Below the pieces are notes generated by a model. The model searched no databases, was not told where the DNA came from, and saw nothing but the letters and a program-made list of their open reading frames with translations. Source: Linyphia triangularis (taxonomy: Eukaryota; Arthropoda; Arachnida; Araneae; Linyphiidae). Taken from it: a DNA stretch of 64,000 nucleotides. Location: NCBI GenBank assembly GCA_963978545.1, contig OZ021721.1, positions 113,803,280-113,867,279 on the forward strand, given 5' to 3'. The translations under genes were made by a program, and so were the position numbers. Numbering within the stretch: the stretch's first letter is position 1; each line of letters begins with the position of its first letter. Positions 52,486 to 63,559 of this stretch are shown piece by piece.

Positions 52486-52680
52486 GCCAACCAGATGGCG
52501 GTGGGGTTAGCGCTCTATCATCGCATGCCAAAGATGCCGGGTTTGAATCCAGGGTTAGGTATGGATGTTCGTTGTGGTTCGGAATCCATATTAAGCTGAA
52601 AGCCACTGCCAGATTAGCCGTTATTTTGCACAAAAAAAGGTCGTTGAGCGTACAAACAACCCGACCCAAACCAAATAGAT
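52486..52680 (+). repeat. tRNA-derived SINE, family 2
   Basis: A-box-like GATGGCGGTGGGGTTAGCGC and B-box GGGTTTGAATCC, then GGAATCCATATTAAGCTG and TTAGCCGTTATTTTGCACA. ATTGCACAT flanks both sides as a 9-bp target-site duplication. The open frames here are SINE translation. Confidence 0.75.
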
Positions 52681-53574
52681 ATTGCACATAAACAAATCCA
52701 TCCTAGCAGGATCCATCGTTGCTTAACCTCTTTTTAGTTCCTGGTTATTGAATGCAAACTTATCATTTAATGTGTCCCGTTATCTATATTGTCTACGCAA
52801 TAAAACATATTTGAGCTCAAATTTAAGTAGATGGAAAAGAACCCCCCCCCCTCCCCCCCAAAAAAAGTAGCTAATACGCATACAAAAAATATTCATCTCT
52901 TATTATCTTTTAATGAACATACGTATCTCAAAAAGGAATCAGATAATCCGAAATCCTTTTTATAAAGATATATAAGAGCGTTATCAATTGAGATGTTTCA
53001 ACAATAGACAGTGTTATTTAAAACTTTTATGATGCTTTCAATTACTTTGGTCAATTTTTTATTTAAACAACAAATTATTTTGAAAAAATTACAGAAGTAA
53101 TCGATTTGCTTCGGCAATTTGTTTTGTTATTTACTAAAAGCTGAGTGATTATTTCTTGTGATGTGTAAATAATCTTGGATAAATACTCAAACAATTACGT
53201 TAGAAATCAAGGGTCATTTCTGTAATACCAAATGATCATCGACAAAGGTGTTTGTGACTAAAAATTGTTGTTGAACGATATCTTAAATTGGAAAACAATT
53301 TTGATCAGAATACGCAATTTGTAATATATTCACAACATCAAGCAAGGAATAATATAAATTGATTTATACAATTTAAATTTTATTGGCAATTACTTCATCA
53401 AAAAAATAGGCAATTAAACAATCAGTAAAAGACAAAAACTTTAAAATAGATGAGGAAAAAATAAATCTTCTATATTATTAAAAGAGGTTCAGCTCATAAA
53501 ACGGTTCACAATTATTGTTAGTTGGTCATTTTATATCCGATGTGAATTTAAAAAATTAATTCATAAATATAAAG
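52681..53574. other. AT-rich stretch, nothing seen
   Basis: Contains a C-rich run at about 52841-52859. No gene. Confidence 0.5.
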
Positions 53575-54180
53575 TTTTTGCGATATATCCTTCATATGCA
53601 TTTCCAACTTTAATGTGGCCGACCAAACGGTATAGTGGTTAGTGTGCTAGCTTCTAGACCGCGAGGTTGCGGGTTCGAGTCCCGTGTTAGGCATGGATGT
53701 TTGTAAATGTATGTTGGCTTATCAAATGACGAATGTTTCGGAGCATTATAGCCCTCATGTTGCTGACAGTGCCAGATAATCTGAAAACAACCAACCAACT
53801 TTAATGTGGAATTGAGACTTTTTTAAGCGATTTTGAACTCAGATCGAGTTTCTATAGTGTTTGATCACAACGAATAAAATATCCATTACGGAGAGTTGAC
53901 TAAGTTTGTTTGTGCTCCAAAACTTGATAGAATGCCGGTTTTTTCGACAACGAGCCTATCTGTCAAGTTTCAGATCGATTGGATAACGGCAAATAGGAAC
54001 AGTTAGTACTCCGAAGCCGTAATTGATGCCTGGGCAAAAACAGCCTTTTAGTGGCAGACCCAAAATTTTATAGATTACTCGACAATTAGTCTCTCTGCCA
54101 ATTGTCAGCTCGATTGTATGACAGCAAGTCGGTTAACTAGCTCTCCTATAATGTGTCCGTTACCTACACAAAAATTGAAA
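53575..54180. repeat. 'CTATCTGCCAAGTTTCA'-type dispersed repeat, split by a SINE
   Basis: After the SINE: TTTTGAACTCAGATCGAG, CGAGCCTATCTGTCAAGTTTC, AGATCGATTGGATAACGG, then ACAGCCTTTTAGTGGCAGACC. The same order occurs at 48880-49310. Confidence 0.55.
53618..53800 (+). repeat. tRNA-derived SINE, family 1
   Basis: Full-length, with target-site duplication AACTTTAATGTGG. It lies inside an older dispersed repeat. Confidence 0.88.
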
Positions 54181-54269
54181 TAATGTAAATGATTTAAAAA
54201 TCTATATTTGGTATTAATCCCATTCCTGGTTTCATTGTGAGATAAAGAGTTATACGCAGTTAAGCCCAA

Positions 54270-55086
54270 TAATAAATCATTTAACAGTCAGTGATGAGTG
54301 AAGACATATACTCCGAAGTGACATTAATAGTCAGTGAAATTTGCCCGTCGTCTTTTTTAACGCGTAGAGAGACGGCCACATTGCATGCAAATGCTTGCAT
54401 GCAATGTAGCCGTCCGTATACAGTCTTTTGTAATGTAATGTAGTCTTTTATCACACCTTTAATATTTATACATGACAGCTATTATCATAAAGCTTGTATC
54501 TAGTTACAGCAAAGAGGCCATGATGAGATTACTTATACCGTAGCATAAATCATTTAACAGTTAGTGATGAGTGAAGACATATACTCCGAAGTGACATCAA
54601 TAGTCAGTGAAATGTGCCCGTCGTCTTTTTTAACGCGTAGAGAGACGGCTACATTGCATGCAAATGCTTTCATGCAATGTAGCCGTCCGTATACAGTCTT
54701 TTGTAATGTAATGTAGTCTTTTATCACACCTTTAATATTTATACATGACAGCTATTATCATAAAGCTTGTATCTAGTTACAGCAAAGAGGCCATGATGAG
54801 ATTACTTATACCGTAGCATAAATCATTTAACAGTTAGTGATGAGTGAAGACATATACTCCGAAGTGACATCAATAGTCAGTGAAATGTGCCCGTCGTCTT
54901 TTTTAACGCGTAGAGAGACGGCTACATTGCATGCAAATGCTTTCATGCAATGTAGCCGTCCGTATACAGTCTTTTGTAATGTAATGTAGTCTTTTATCAC
55001 ACCTTTAATATTTATACATGACAGCTATTATCATAAAGCTTGTATCTAGTTACAGCAAAGAGGCCATGATGAGATTACTTATACCG
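54270..55086. repeat. 273-bp tandem repeat, three copies, each with a strong hairpin
   Basis: GTGATGAGTGAAGACATATA starts at 54291, 54564 and 54837. Copies 2 and 3 look identical; copy 1 differs at a few bases. Each contains a 17-bp perfect stem (GACGGCTACATTGCATG, at 54644-54687 in copy 2) with a 10-nt loop. Confidence 0.93.
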
Positions 55087-55770
55087 ACAACTATCAAATG
55101 ATAGAAGTTAGTGTTATTATCTAAAAACCCTTCAAGATGTATCTAAAGTGCCAAATACATAGCTGGAGAACAGCATTGGATTAGTAGGAAAAAACACAAC
55201 ATCAGCATGAATGCTTTTGAAAGAACGCACACCACACTTTTGTAATATTGGTTACCTTGCAAAACGTGTTAAAAATTAGAAATTAATTGCTAATACACAC
55301 GTTATACATCAACACCACGGGAACTTTCTTTTATATACTGTTGTTAATTCCTCGTTTAAGAGACACAAATGAAGGTCAATTTCCACTTGAAAGGCCTCCA
55401 GGAAGGCATTCCTCAATGGAAGGTATTTCTGATGGATGGAAGATCACTATGTTTTGACACGTTGTAGCTCTCGAGTAACCCTTGAACCAGAAAATCCTCA
55501 ATACTACCATATAAAACGATTTTGCTCTGAAACTTTTTAATTATCAATTTTTGGCTACCTTGTACAATTTTTGAGAAAGGAACCTAACTCCTGACAGCAT
55601 TATTAAGTGGCGTTATAAGCAGTCTCATCAGATAGTATGTGACAACTTTACTCAGACACAACTTTTATGACAATAGTTGTGTATAAAAAATTAAAAGAAT
55701 GGGGAAGAACTTCAGTGAACAGCTTGCAGTTTCTGTTGTCAAAATGTTCGACAAGTTTTGAAAATGTGAA

Positions 55771-55910
55771 GATAAAATGGGAGACTTGAGGTGACTTGAA
55801 AAGATGACTGGTGTAAATAGCTATTTTGTAGAGTCCAAAGATAAAATGGGAGACTTGAGGTGACTTGAAAAGATGACTGGTGTAAATAGCTATTTTGTAG
55901 AGTCCAAAGA
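55771..55910. repeat. 69-bp direct duplication
   Basis: GATAAAATGGGAGACTTGAG begins at 55771 and 55840; the two 69-bp copies are identical. Confidence 0.9.
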
Positions 55911-56701
55911 TTCCTTAAAGGACTTTTAAATGGTTTAAGAACACAAATATATTTTTGTAATTATTCATTTCAAGCAAATCTTGATTAATTAATGTTAGGG
56001 CATTTAATCCAAATAATAGGTTAGAAATTTTAATTACAATTACAAATGTTAACTATACATGATATTTAAATATAGAATATTAATCTAAATAAAAATGATT
56101 TATGATTTAATTTCAAAATTTACCTATTTATTCATTCGTTAGAACCATCTATACTAGAATTAAGAAGATGCGTTTTTAATTATGTAATGCGGTAAATAAT
56201 TATTTAGCATTCACATTATCTTAATGAAATAAAAACTACAATCAAATAAAAAATGTAAGTTACCCATATTTGGTCTTTTTTATAACTCTAAATATGTTAT
56301 TAAACTCTTTTGATCACTATCTCTCCATTTCTAATTTAAGAGGTTAAGTAACATAGAGCAAAGTGGAGATAAATGGGAAGATTTTTTGCTTTTAAAACTA
56401 AATTGCGAAATAGGACTAGAATATAAATTTTAATGGTTGTGATATATTAATTATTTACAAAAAATTTACAACCCGTTTCGAACTCTTAATAATTCAGAAG
56501 ACAAAAAAATTGCTTCCATAACGTGCAACGACCAAATCTCAAATAAGATTAAAATGAGAGAAAAGTGGGAAACTAATAATTAAACAGAGAAAAAAATTTC
56601 AAATTCATTAATTTTTTAATAGAGTTAAATTTACGATTACATACATTTATTTCACACATTTCCAAAAAAATAATAAATTTTCAGGTTGAGTAATTTATTA
56701 A
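55911..56701. other. AT-rich stretch, nothing seen
   Basis: No gene, RNA gene or transposon recognised. Confidence 0.5.
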
Positions 56702-56803
56702 CCCTTTGCACTCCAGGCCTTTTTCGCGCGGAGGAATCAGCAACTCGAGACATTTTAGGTTCGGCTGGTGTTTATGGATTTGCTTCATAGAAACTAAACA
56801 CAG
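56702..56803 (-). mobile_element. CCCTTTGC MITE, truncated copy 4
   Basis: Starts TAA/CCCTTTGCACTCCAGGCC and follows the family for about 100 bp, then stops mid-element at ACACAG, where a 104-bp direct repeat begins. Confidence 0.8.
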
Positions 56804-57182
56804 TCCTTGTCCGAAAGTCATGTCTATTATATAGTAATTGAATCAATTACATAATTGAGTTGATTAAATAATTTAATCGTCAATTTCATGTATAATTGAG
56901 AAATTAATCAGGGTTGATTTAAATGGTTGCTCTCAAATTCTCACGTACTATGATATTTATTTGCCAGTGGATTCCGCGTAATTAAACTATTTGCTATAAC
57001 CTTGCAAATAGCGGGAAAACCTAGATTTCAAAAAATGGACTCTTGTTATTCTGTAACGTGGCCTTTCAAATATCTTTATCCTTGTCCGAAAGTCATGTCT
57101 ATTATATAGTAATTGAATCAATTACATAATTGAGTTGATTAAATAATTTAATCGTCAATTTCATGTATAATTGAGAAATTAA
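56804..57182. repeat. 104-bp direct repeats 275 bp apart
   Basis: TCCTTGTCCGAAAGTCATG to TTGAGAAATTAA occurs at 56804-56907 and again, apparently unchanged, at 57079-57182. The first copy abuts the broken MITE end. Confidence 0.9.
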
Positions 57183-58624
57183 AGTAATAATCCTTATTAG
57201 AACTTAGTCTTATTCATCCGTAATGCATACAAAAAAGCAAAAATGGGAATAATAATTTCGATCTAGAAACAAAGAGATATGATTGTTTAGATCCTTTTAC
57301 GGAACGTACTATTTGAATCTGATAACTTACTTCCTGTATTTTTTAAATATATCTTTAGTATCAAGAACACTTGAATATTTTCAACTTCAAAACATTCCAT
57401 TTGAGGTATAGAAAAAAGAACTAGCAATCAAATAACAGAGCGACAAAGGTTTAAAAGAACTGTATTATTTTCATTATATCAAAACAGAAAATAATATAAG
57501 TGAGTAAAGAAAAATATAAATCGATCAAATTTATTTGCTTTTATTAATAATAAGTGTCGTCTTTTATAGAAATGTTAATGCCATGGAAATGAAATGATGC
57601 GTTCAACCCAGAAAAAAACATGTTGTTAAGTATTTAAATACTCAAATACTCACGCATTTTTACTGATAAATAACTTGTTGAACAAGGAATATGTTTATCT
57701 TAATAACGCTGAAGGAATACAAATTAGAAAGGGAAAAGTAATCTCTCTTCTAGAAAAATGATTCTTTAGAATAAAGGTCACAACTTCTTAGCGAACGGAA
57801 ACTATCATTTTAATCGAAGATGAAAATATTCAGAGTGAGATTAGGTAAGAAAAACACTGAAAGCTTTTTATTTTTAAATTGAAATGATCTAAGGAAGTGG
57901 AGACTTAACAATAGATAATTACTTTAGGTTTTTAAATTCAATAAATGCTTGAGTAAAGAAAGAAATCCATTTGTTTTGACAGTTCGTGGAAATGACATTC
58001 TGTTGTTTTTAAAAAAGGCAAAAGTAGCGAGAAAATTAGAGGTTGCTTAGAGACTATCATTTACTGGAGTATGCGGAATCACACTAATAATAGTATTTTT
58101 TCACATATTCGTAATAGTATCTCATTTTAATGGTATTTATTTATGACAAAAGATTATATTTAGTTCAATTTAAAAAGCCTTTAAAATACTTCCGAAAAGA
58201 AAAAAATATATGTATTCTATTTATGGCCGAATGCATCTATTGATTATACTTATTATTTATCTTATATATTACTTTTGGGTGGTATATTTTTTAACGATCT
58301 CTTATTCACCATTTATACAAAACCAAAATGAATAAATGATATAGCAATTTAAAGCCTAATACTTCCGCTTTTGACGAATGGTTTATTTACAATTGCGCAT
58401 TGTATTATTTTATTTAAAATTGAGCTATATAAAAAAAATAGTTCAACAATCTTGGGAAGTTGTGATTGTATACAGTGGATAGAAGAAGTATAAAAAAAAG
58501 AGAAAATTGCAATTTATGCAAAATGAGGAAACCTAAGAATTCTTTTATATCTCAGCAATAGAATGGAATATCTTATTCTGATAGACTTCCAAAAGAGTCA
58601 TTCTACTAAATAATTTTAAGAGTA
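57183..58624. other. AT-rich stretch, nothing seen
   Basis: No gene or clear repeat; scattered short open frames only. Confidence 0.5.
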
Positions 58625-58775
58625 AACGTTTGTCTGTCTTGCCCCTAGACATAATGTTTTATTTTTTCAGCCAAAATTTCTACAGGAATATTTCTTTGAA
58701 GCATATTAAATTTTGTAACAAAGATAATATCAGTAATAAAAGTTCATTAAAGAAATTTGAAGGCAAAATAACTAG

Positions 58776-58812
<37 letters not shown>

Positions 58813-59035
58813 TTTTTTTACTATAACACTTAAAATGTTTTTATAAACTATCTTATAATTACTTAAAAATTTAATAATAAAAAAACACTTCTTGCCTTCA
58901 AATTTCTTTAATGCGCTTTTATTATTAGTTTTATGCTTGTTACAAAATTTCGTATGTTTCAAAGCAATTCTCCAGGAGAAATTGTGACTGAAAAAATGAA
59001 GCATAAAATCTATGGGGCAGAGAAAGATTGACGTT
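58625..59035. mobile_element. Fold-back element with T27 centre
   Basis: ATTAAAGAAATTTGAAGGCAA near 58745 returns inverted near 58895, and the arms extend outward through AAATTTTGTAACAA and ATTTTTTCAG. A T27-like run (58781-58807) separates them. Related sequence at 10605-10885. Confidence 0.65.
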
Positions 59036-59106
59036 CCCTCTTAAATGCTTCGTCTTCACACGGACCCACTAGAAATAACATACGCAACCACTATTTTTTA
59101 GAGATA

Positions 59107-59659
59107 TACAGGGTGTCTCTAAACTCATGGTACAAATGCTAGGGGGTGATAGAACACATCAAGACGAGTAATAGTAAATAGGAAACCAAGGGTCCCAGAC
59201 GTATTCCAAAGGAGATAGGCGCCATCAAAGTTCAGGGTCCCAAATTGCAAATGATCATAAAAAAGGGAAAAATAAGTCGATTTATTCGCGGTTTTCGCTG
59301 AAATCAATCATTCTTTAAATTAGTAACAGTTAAAACAGTTTAAAAAAAAAACGGCAAAAAAGTAGTTTTTCGGTACTCCAATGTCTAGAGCGCCCTCTAC
59401 CGACATTTTTAGAACTTTGTCTTTAAAAAATTTTTTTAAGAAAATACTAATTTAAAGAATGATTTCAGCGAAAATCACAAATAAATCGACTTATTTTTCT
59501 CTTTTTTATGATCATTTGCAATTTGGGACCCTAAACTTTGATGGCGCCTATCTCCTTTGGAATACGTCTGGGACCCTTGGTTTCCTATTTACTATTACTC
59601 GTCTTGATGTGTTCTATCACCCCCTAGCGTTTGTACCATGAGTTTAGAGACACCCTGTA
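59107..59659. mobile_element. 553-bp TA-flanked fold-back MITE with CAGGGTGTC ends
   Basis: TA/CAGGGTGTCTCTAAACTCAT at the left and its complement/TA at the right. Arms of about 235 bp are almost perfect, so the same 60-codon open frame (KSTYFSLFYDHLQFGTLNF) appears on the minus strand at 59125-59307 and on the plus strand at 59459-59641. CAGGGTGTC ends with TA fit mariner-type mobilisation. Confidence 0.88.
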
Positions 59660-60279
59660 TAGAAATAAAACTTCCTTAAATAAAACTTCCATATGGAATT
59701 TTTAAATCATATTTTTGTTTATGGTGCATTTTTATGAATGTGGGGAGAATGCTACGAATTAACTTCTGAGTTATATTCAACTGAAATTTAAGCAGCTATC
59801 AAAAGAGGGTTAACTTTTAATTGTTTTATTTCAGATCAAAATATTACAGTAAATTTAAACGGTTTAATTTCAGGAACTCAATAATGTATCTATTTAAAGA
59901 GATTATTTTGTTTTACAAAACTCATGGAATAATTTATATGGCATCAGAAACAGTTCATGTTGCTGCCCCTCTTATATTAACATTTTCATTTATAATACGA
60001 ATAATGAAAAGACAACGGTGGTAAAAATTTTCTCTTGAATTGTCAAAACATTTTTTTGTTTTTTTTAATCACAGACTTTTTTCAATGTTTTCAAGTTTGG
60101 CTTTGATAAGTCAGCAACCGAATTCTAATTCAATTTCGTATTAATTGTTGAATCGCTGTAACGTGTGCAATACTTTGAGACAAACAGCGCAGCTCCGACG
60201 TAACGTGTTAAATTGGCTAAAAAACATAATAAACATAGAATTAAGTTCATATATATTACTACGAAGTGATTAACATCAT
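59660..60279. other. No gene seen
   Basis: AT-rich; one 67-codon frame (59821-60024) with a hydrophobic end (AAPLILTFSFIIRI) but no splice or family support. Confidence 0.4.
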
Positions 60280-60486
60280 TACACTGTTAAAAAAAATTGT
60301 CCACCATGCACCAAAATTTGGTTCCCATTTAGCTGCCACCAACATTTGGTGCTTAGTTTCGCGATTTAATGGTGCTTACGGTCCGAGATTGCACCATTAA
60401 ATCGCGAAACTAAGCACCAAATGTTGGTGGCAGCTAAATGGGAACCAATTTTTGGTGCAAGGTGGAACAAAATTTTTAACAGTGTA
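60280..60486. mobile_element. 207-bp palindromic MITE with CACTGTTAAAAA ends, copy 2
   Basis: Same length and sequence class as 26278-26484, in opposite orientation, with TA at both borders. Confidence 0.88.
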
Positions 60487-60525
60487 GAAGAAATATCAAA
60501 AAAGAAAATATACAGTTTCTGCGCA

Positions 60526-60544
60526 CCCCCCCCCCCCCCCCCCC
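60526..60544. repeat. C19 homopolymer
   Basis: An uninterrupted run of C; another C-run lies near 60650. Likely length-variable and error-prone in assembly. Confidence 0.8.
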
Positions 60545-61041
60545 TCCACTCCCTATATATTATATAAAGCACTGGGGATGCTTTGGGTCATCAAAACTGA
60601 CCTTCTTATTCTCCAAAGTGACCCTCTTATTCACCATATCTCCTAATTCCCCCCCCCCCCCACCTATATAACCTATAAGGTTACAAAATCAGTTATGCCT
60701 GTCAGATCAATTACCCCCGATGGAAGGTTAAATATCCTCGTATAACTTACATTTAATTACCTACAATAATTTTTTAAGCTTTATTAAATTAATATCTTTG
60801 CCAACTAAAATGTTTAAAGTGTGCATTGATTAACCCATTAAATCTGCTAAATATTCAGCATTATACAAGTCGTTTACGTCCAAAGAATGAACATTTTATC
60901 GGACAATCATTTTAGTACTTTTTACCAATAGTATTTCATTATTCCCACTAAAATAAATATACATTAGAAGCCCCCTCTTAACCGGTCTCCGTTTAACCGG
61001 GACTCCGGTTCAATCGATTGAATTTTTTTAAGTACGAAACT

Positions 61042-61767
61042 TTAAGGGGGTCCAGTACCGAAATTTCTTCAAAAATCCCAAATTTTTTTTCTGATTTAAA
61101 AAAATAGTTCATACATTCTTGAAGAGAATGATGTTTTTATCTTATTCCTCCGGTGATTAGAACGCCACAAAATTACCTGTGATTTAAACATCACTAATGG
61201 GCGTAACACATTGAAGGGTCTGCTTAAAGTGCATTTTTCGAGCACTAGTGTTTTTCACAGATGTTGCATATTCAAATCGATATATCTCCAGAACCATTAA
61301 CAATTGGCTATTCAAATTTTGGAGCATTTAATTTATATAGTTTTAAATATTTTGTCTTCGCAGAATTTTATTTTTTTAATTCTGTTTTAAGATATAACAT
61401 TTAGCTTAAAAGATAACATAAAAAAAAGCAAAAATTTAAATATTTTAAATTTGAGAATTTTTTTAATTTTTTTTAATTCACCTATCAAAATTCTGTGAAG
61501 ACAAAATTTTCTTTATATAATTATGTATTTCAGAAAGCTTTCACTTAGAAAAAAAATTATTTTTTCTTGACTTATATCAAAATACGCAAACATCAATTAT
61601 TATGGATTTTTCTTGGTTTTTAAATTTTTTTTAAATAACTAAACACAATATTTAAAAAAACATTTTCTCAAAGATATATAAATAGTATCTCATACATAAA
61701 ATAAATTTTTGGCATAAAAATGTACATAAATAAAGTTTTTTCTATTTTCGGTACAGGACCCCCTTAA
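61042..61767 (+). mobile_element. TTAA-flanked MITE with GGGGGTCC ends, copy 3
   Basis: Same orientation and nearly the same sequence as 6149-6876; TTAA on both sides. Both copies sit inside Tigger-like elements. Confidence 0.83.
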
Positions 61768-61879
61768 AAAGTTGTATAAATCACAAACTTAAAAAAAAAA
61801 TTATACTTTTGCTTATAAAAATTATAATACTTGCTTTGCAAATAAGTCATTCCATAAACCTTTAAGAGCATTCTACAGA

Positions 61880-62160
61880 CAACACTATATCAGCATTTAG
61901 AAATCTTAGTGCATGCGAAAATATAAATGTGGAAGACTTGAAGCAGTGGCTTAACGTTGACAGAGATCTCCAGTAAAAGAATTTGTTGGATGACAAAATC
62001 ATCGAAACCATCATTGATGTATTTTAATATGATAATGACTCGGACATCGATGACAATGTCATATCTCTTATAACACATACTAATAGGTTAAAAGAATAGA
62101 AAACAGCTCTATGCTATGTGGAGCAGCAGACATAGGCTTCCTTTGTTAATGTGATACTTT
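61880..62160 (+). pseudogene. Decayed pogo/Tigger transposase C-terminus
   Basis: Reading with several stops and frame shifts: AFRNLSACENINVEDLKQWLN, then DKIIETIIDVF, DNDSDIDDNVISLITHTNRL and ALCYVEQQT. This matches the post-catalytic tail pattern of jerky/Tigger transposases (W-rich helix, acidic stretch, A-x3-Y-x-EQQ). The catalytic core is missing. Confidence 0.5.
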
Positions 62161-62213
62161 TATAAAAATTAGCAAAAACAAAGCTACGAGCAACCAATCT
62201 CCTGCCTTCATAT

Positions 62214-62671
62214 TGTTGCACAAATTGTCTGTATATAGTGTAAATAGTGACGTATTATTTTAAAATTCAATTGTAATTTATTTTATCTTATTTTTTTAAC
62301 AGCGATTATACAGGTTAGAAAAAGGTGGCAACACCTAAAGCAATCGAGAAATTTCGAGACGTTTCTTTTTCGATGAATTGGCTGGAAATTTCGGGAATGT
62401 TCTCACGTGCCTGGGATAAAAAGACCGGCGATCGGGAAAGTTTTCAGATTGACTTCGGACTTCGTTGAAAGCTGATCGCTTTGTTGACCTATTGGAGTGA
62501 GCTTGTATAATCGCTGTATTCGAAGCTGTTCTTGTTGAAGCTTGTATTGAAGATTAATAGCGATTGCACTGTTATCTGTGAATAAATTTTGTGAGTTTTC
62601 TGAAGAGAATAAATACTAGTTTTTATCTGAAAAACTGTGCCATCATTGCCTCAGTGGAAAAATTCATAACA
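62214..62671 (+). mobile_element. Probable solo LTR
   Basis: A 458-bp block beginning TGTTGCACAAATTG and ending CATAACA (TG...CA), flanked by ATAT on both sides. The interior is GC-richer than the surroundings, with AATAAA signals near 62581 and 62608. No internal retroviral-type domain is adjacent, so a solo LTR of a Ty3/gypsy-like element is inferred. Confidence 0.5.
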
Positions 62672-63555
62672 ATATATAAATTTTCGAAAAAGTATTCCCT
62701 TGTTCCTCATGTCCCCTTATTCCCCAGGTTTCTTATAACCCAAAGTTGGATTTTTATTGATGAGATTACTTGAAGAAGATGGTTTATAAGCAAAATACTA
62801 AATTTTGTGGACCTGAAAAATTGGGCAGTAAGAGGAGAATTGGCCATCCCAACCGACGCTTTCACGAAGGTGGGGACCAATTTTGCTGTCCATTGCAAAG
62901 AATCACTGAGGTAGATGGCAAACAAATTGAAAATGTTGTAAAGTAAAAAGAAAGTCATGTACATTGCAATCTATCTACTAAAACCTGTCTATTCCTCTAT
63001 AAATATGTTCAATAAAGCTTTATTTTGTGATAACATGTATTTTCTAAAGTTTCAAAACCCCTTTTTTCTTATCGAAATTATCTTTTAAGTATTTTGCTTT
63101 ATCTTTCAATATTGATTTTTTTTCATATCTGCCATTGACAAATGTGAATTCTTTCCCAAACTAATAAATAATATAGTGTTTTTTTTTTTTTTTGTTTTTT
63201 TTTTTTTTTTTTTTAATTTCTCAAAGAATACTGATTGAATCAAATACCCCGACTCCCTTATATGATTTATAGCAGCTGCTTTTTCCATAAATGTAATATG
63301 TGAAAACTATTACGCTGCATCATTCCCCAGTAATTCACCACTTGAAATTGGACTCAATGGTATAAAGTTTTTTGGCATTCTTTTTATTTACAAAATCTAA
63401 AGTATAATTGCTCCAACTAGAATTTCTACTAAATCTCTCATTATAGTTTCTAGATAGATCATAAGAAATTTCCAATCAGACAGCACGTGAGTGTCATGTC
63501 ATCTTCCCTCTAATGCTCGGTAAAAGGTTGCCCTTGGTTACCAACATACGTTAAA
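62672..63555. other. Possible 3' end of an old element; no gene established
   Basis: A plus-strand stretch reads GHPNRRFHEGGDQF and ends near AATAAAGCTTTATTTTG (63012), like the 3' part of a transcribed element, but frames are broken. A T-rich run lies at about 63180-63213. Confidence 0.3.
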
Positions 63556-63559
63556 CAGT

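Larger units (their letters stand above)
60965..62210 (+). mobile_element. pogo/Tigger-like remnant with nested MITE
   Basis: CTCTTAACCGGTCTCCGTTTAACCGGG-like start (61 kb) resembles Tigger terminal repeats. The 3' half keeps a decayed transposase C-terminus (61880-62160). A TTAA MITE (61042-61767) interrupts it near the left end. The right end is obscured by an LTR insertion. Confidence 0.45.

Noticed and set aside
5085..53798. Repeated peptide [27 protein letters not shown] in many open frames
   Set aside because: It is translation of the family-1 SINE body; position and frame follow the SINE, not a gene.
62707..62964. Hydrophobic minus-strand frame as the missing membrane-anchor exon
   Set aside because: No donor leaving phase 1, no resemblance to a signal anchor with flanking charges, and it overlaps likely old-element sequence.
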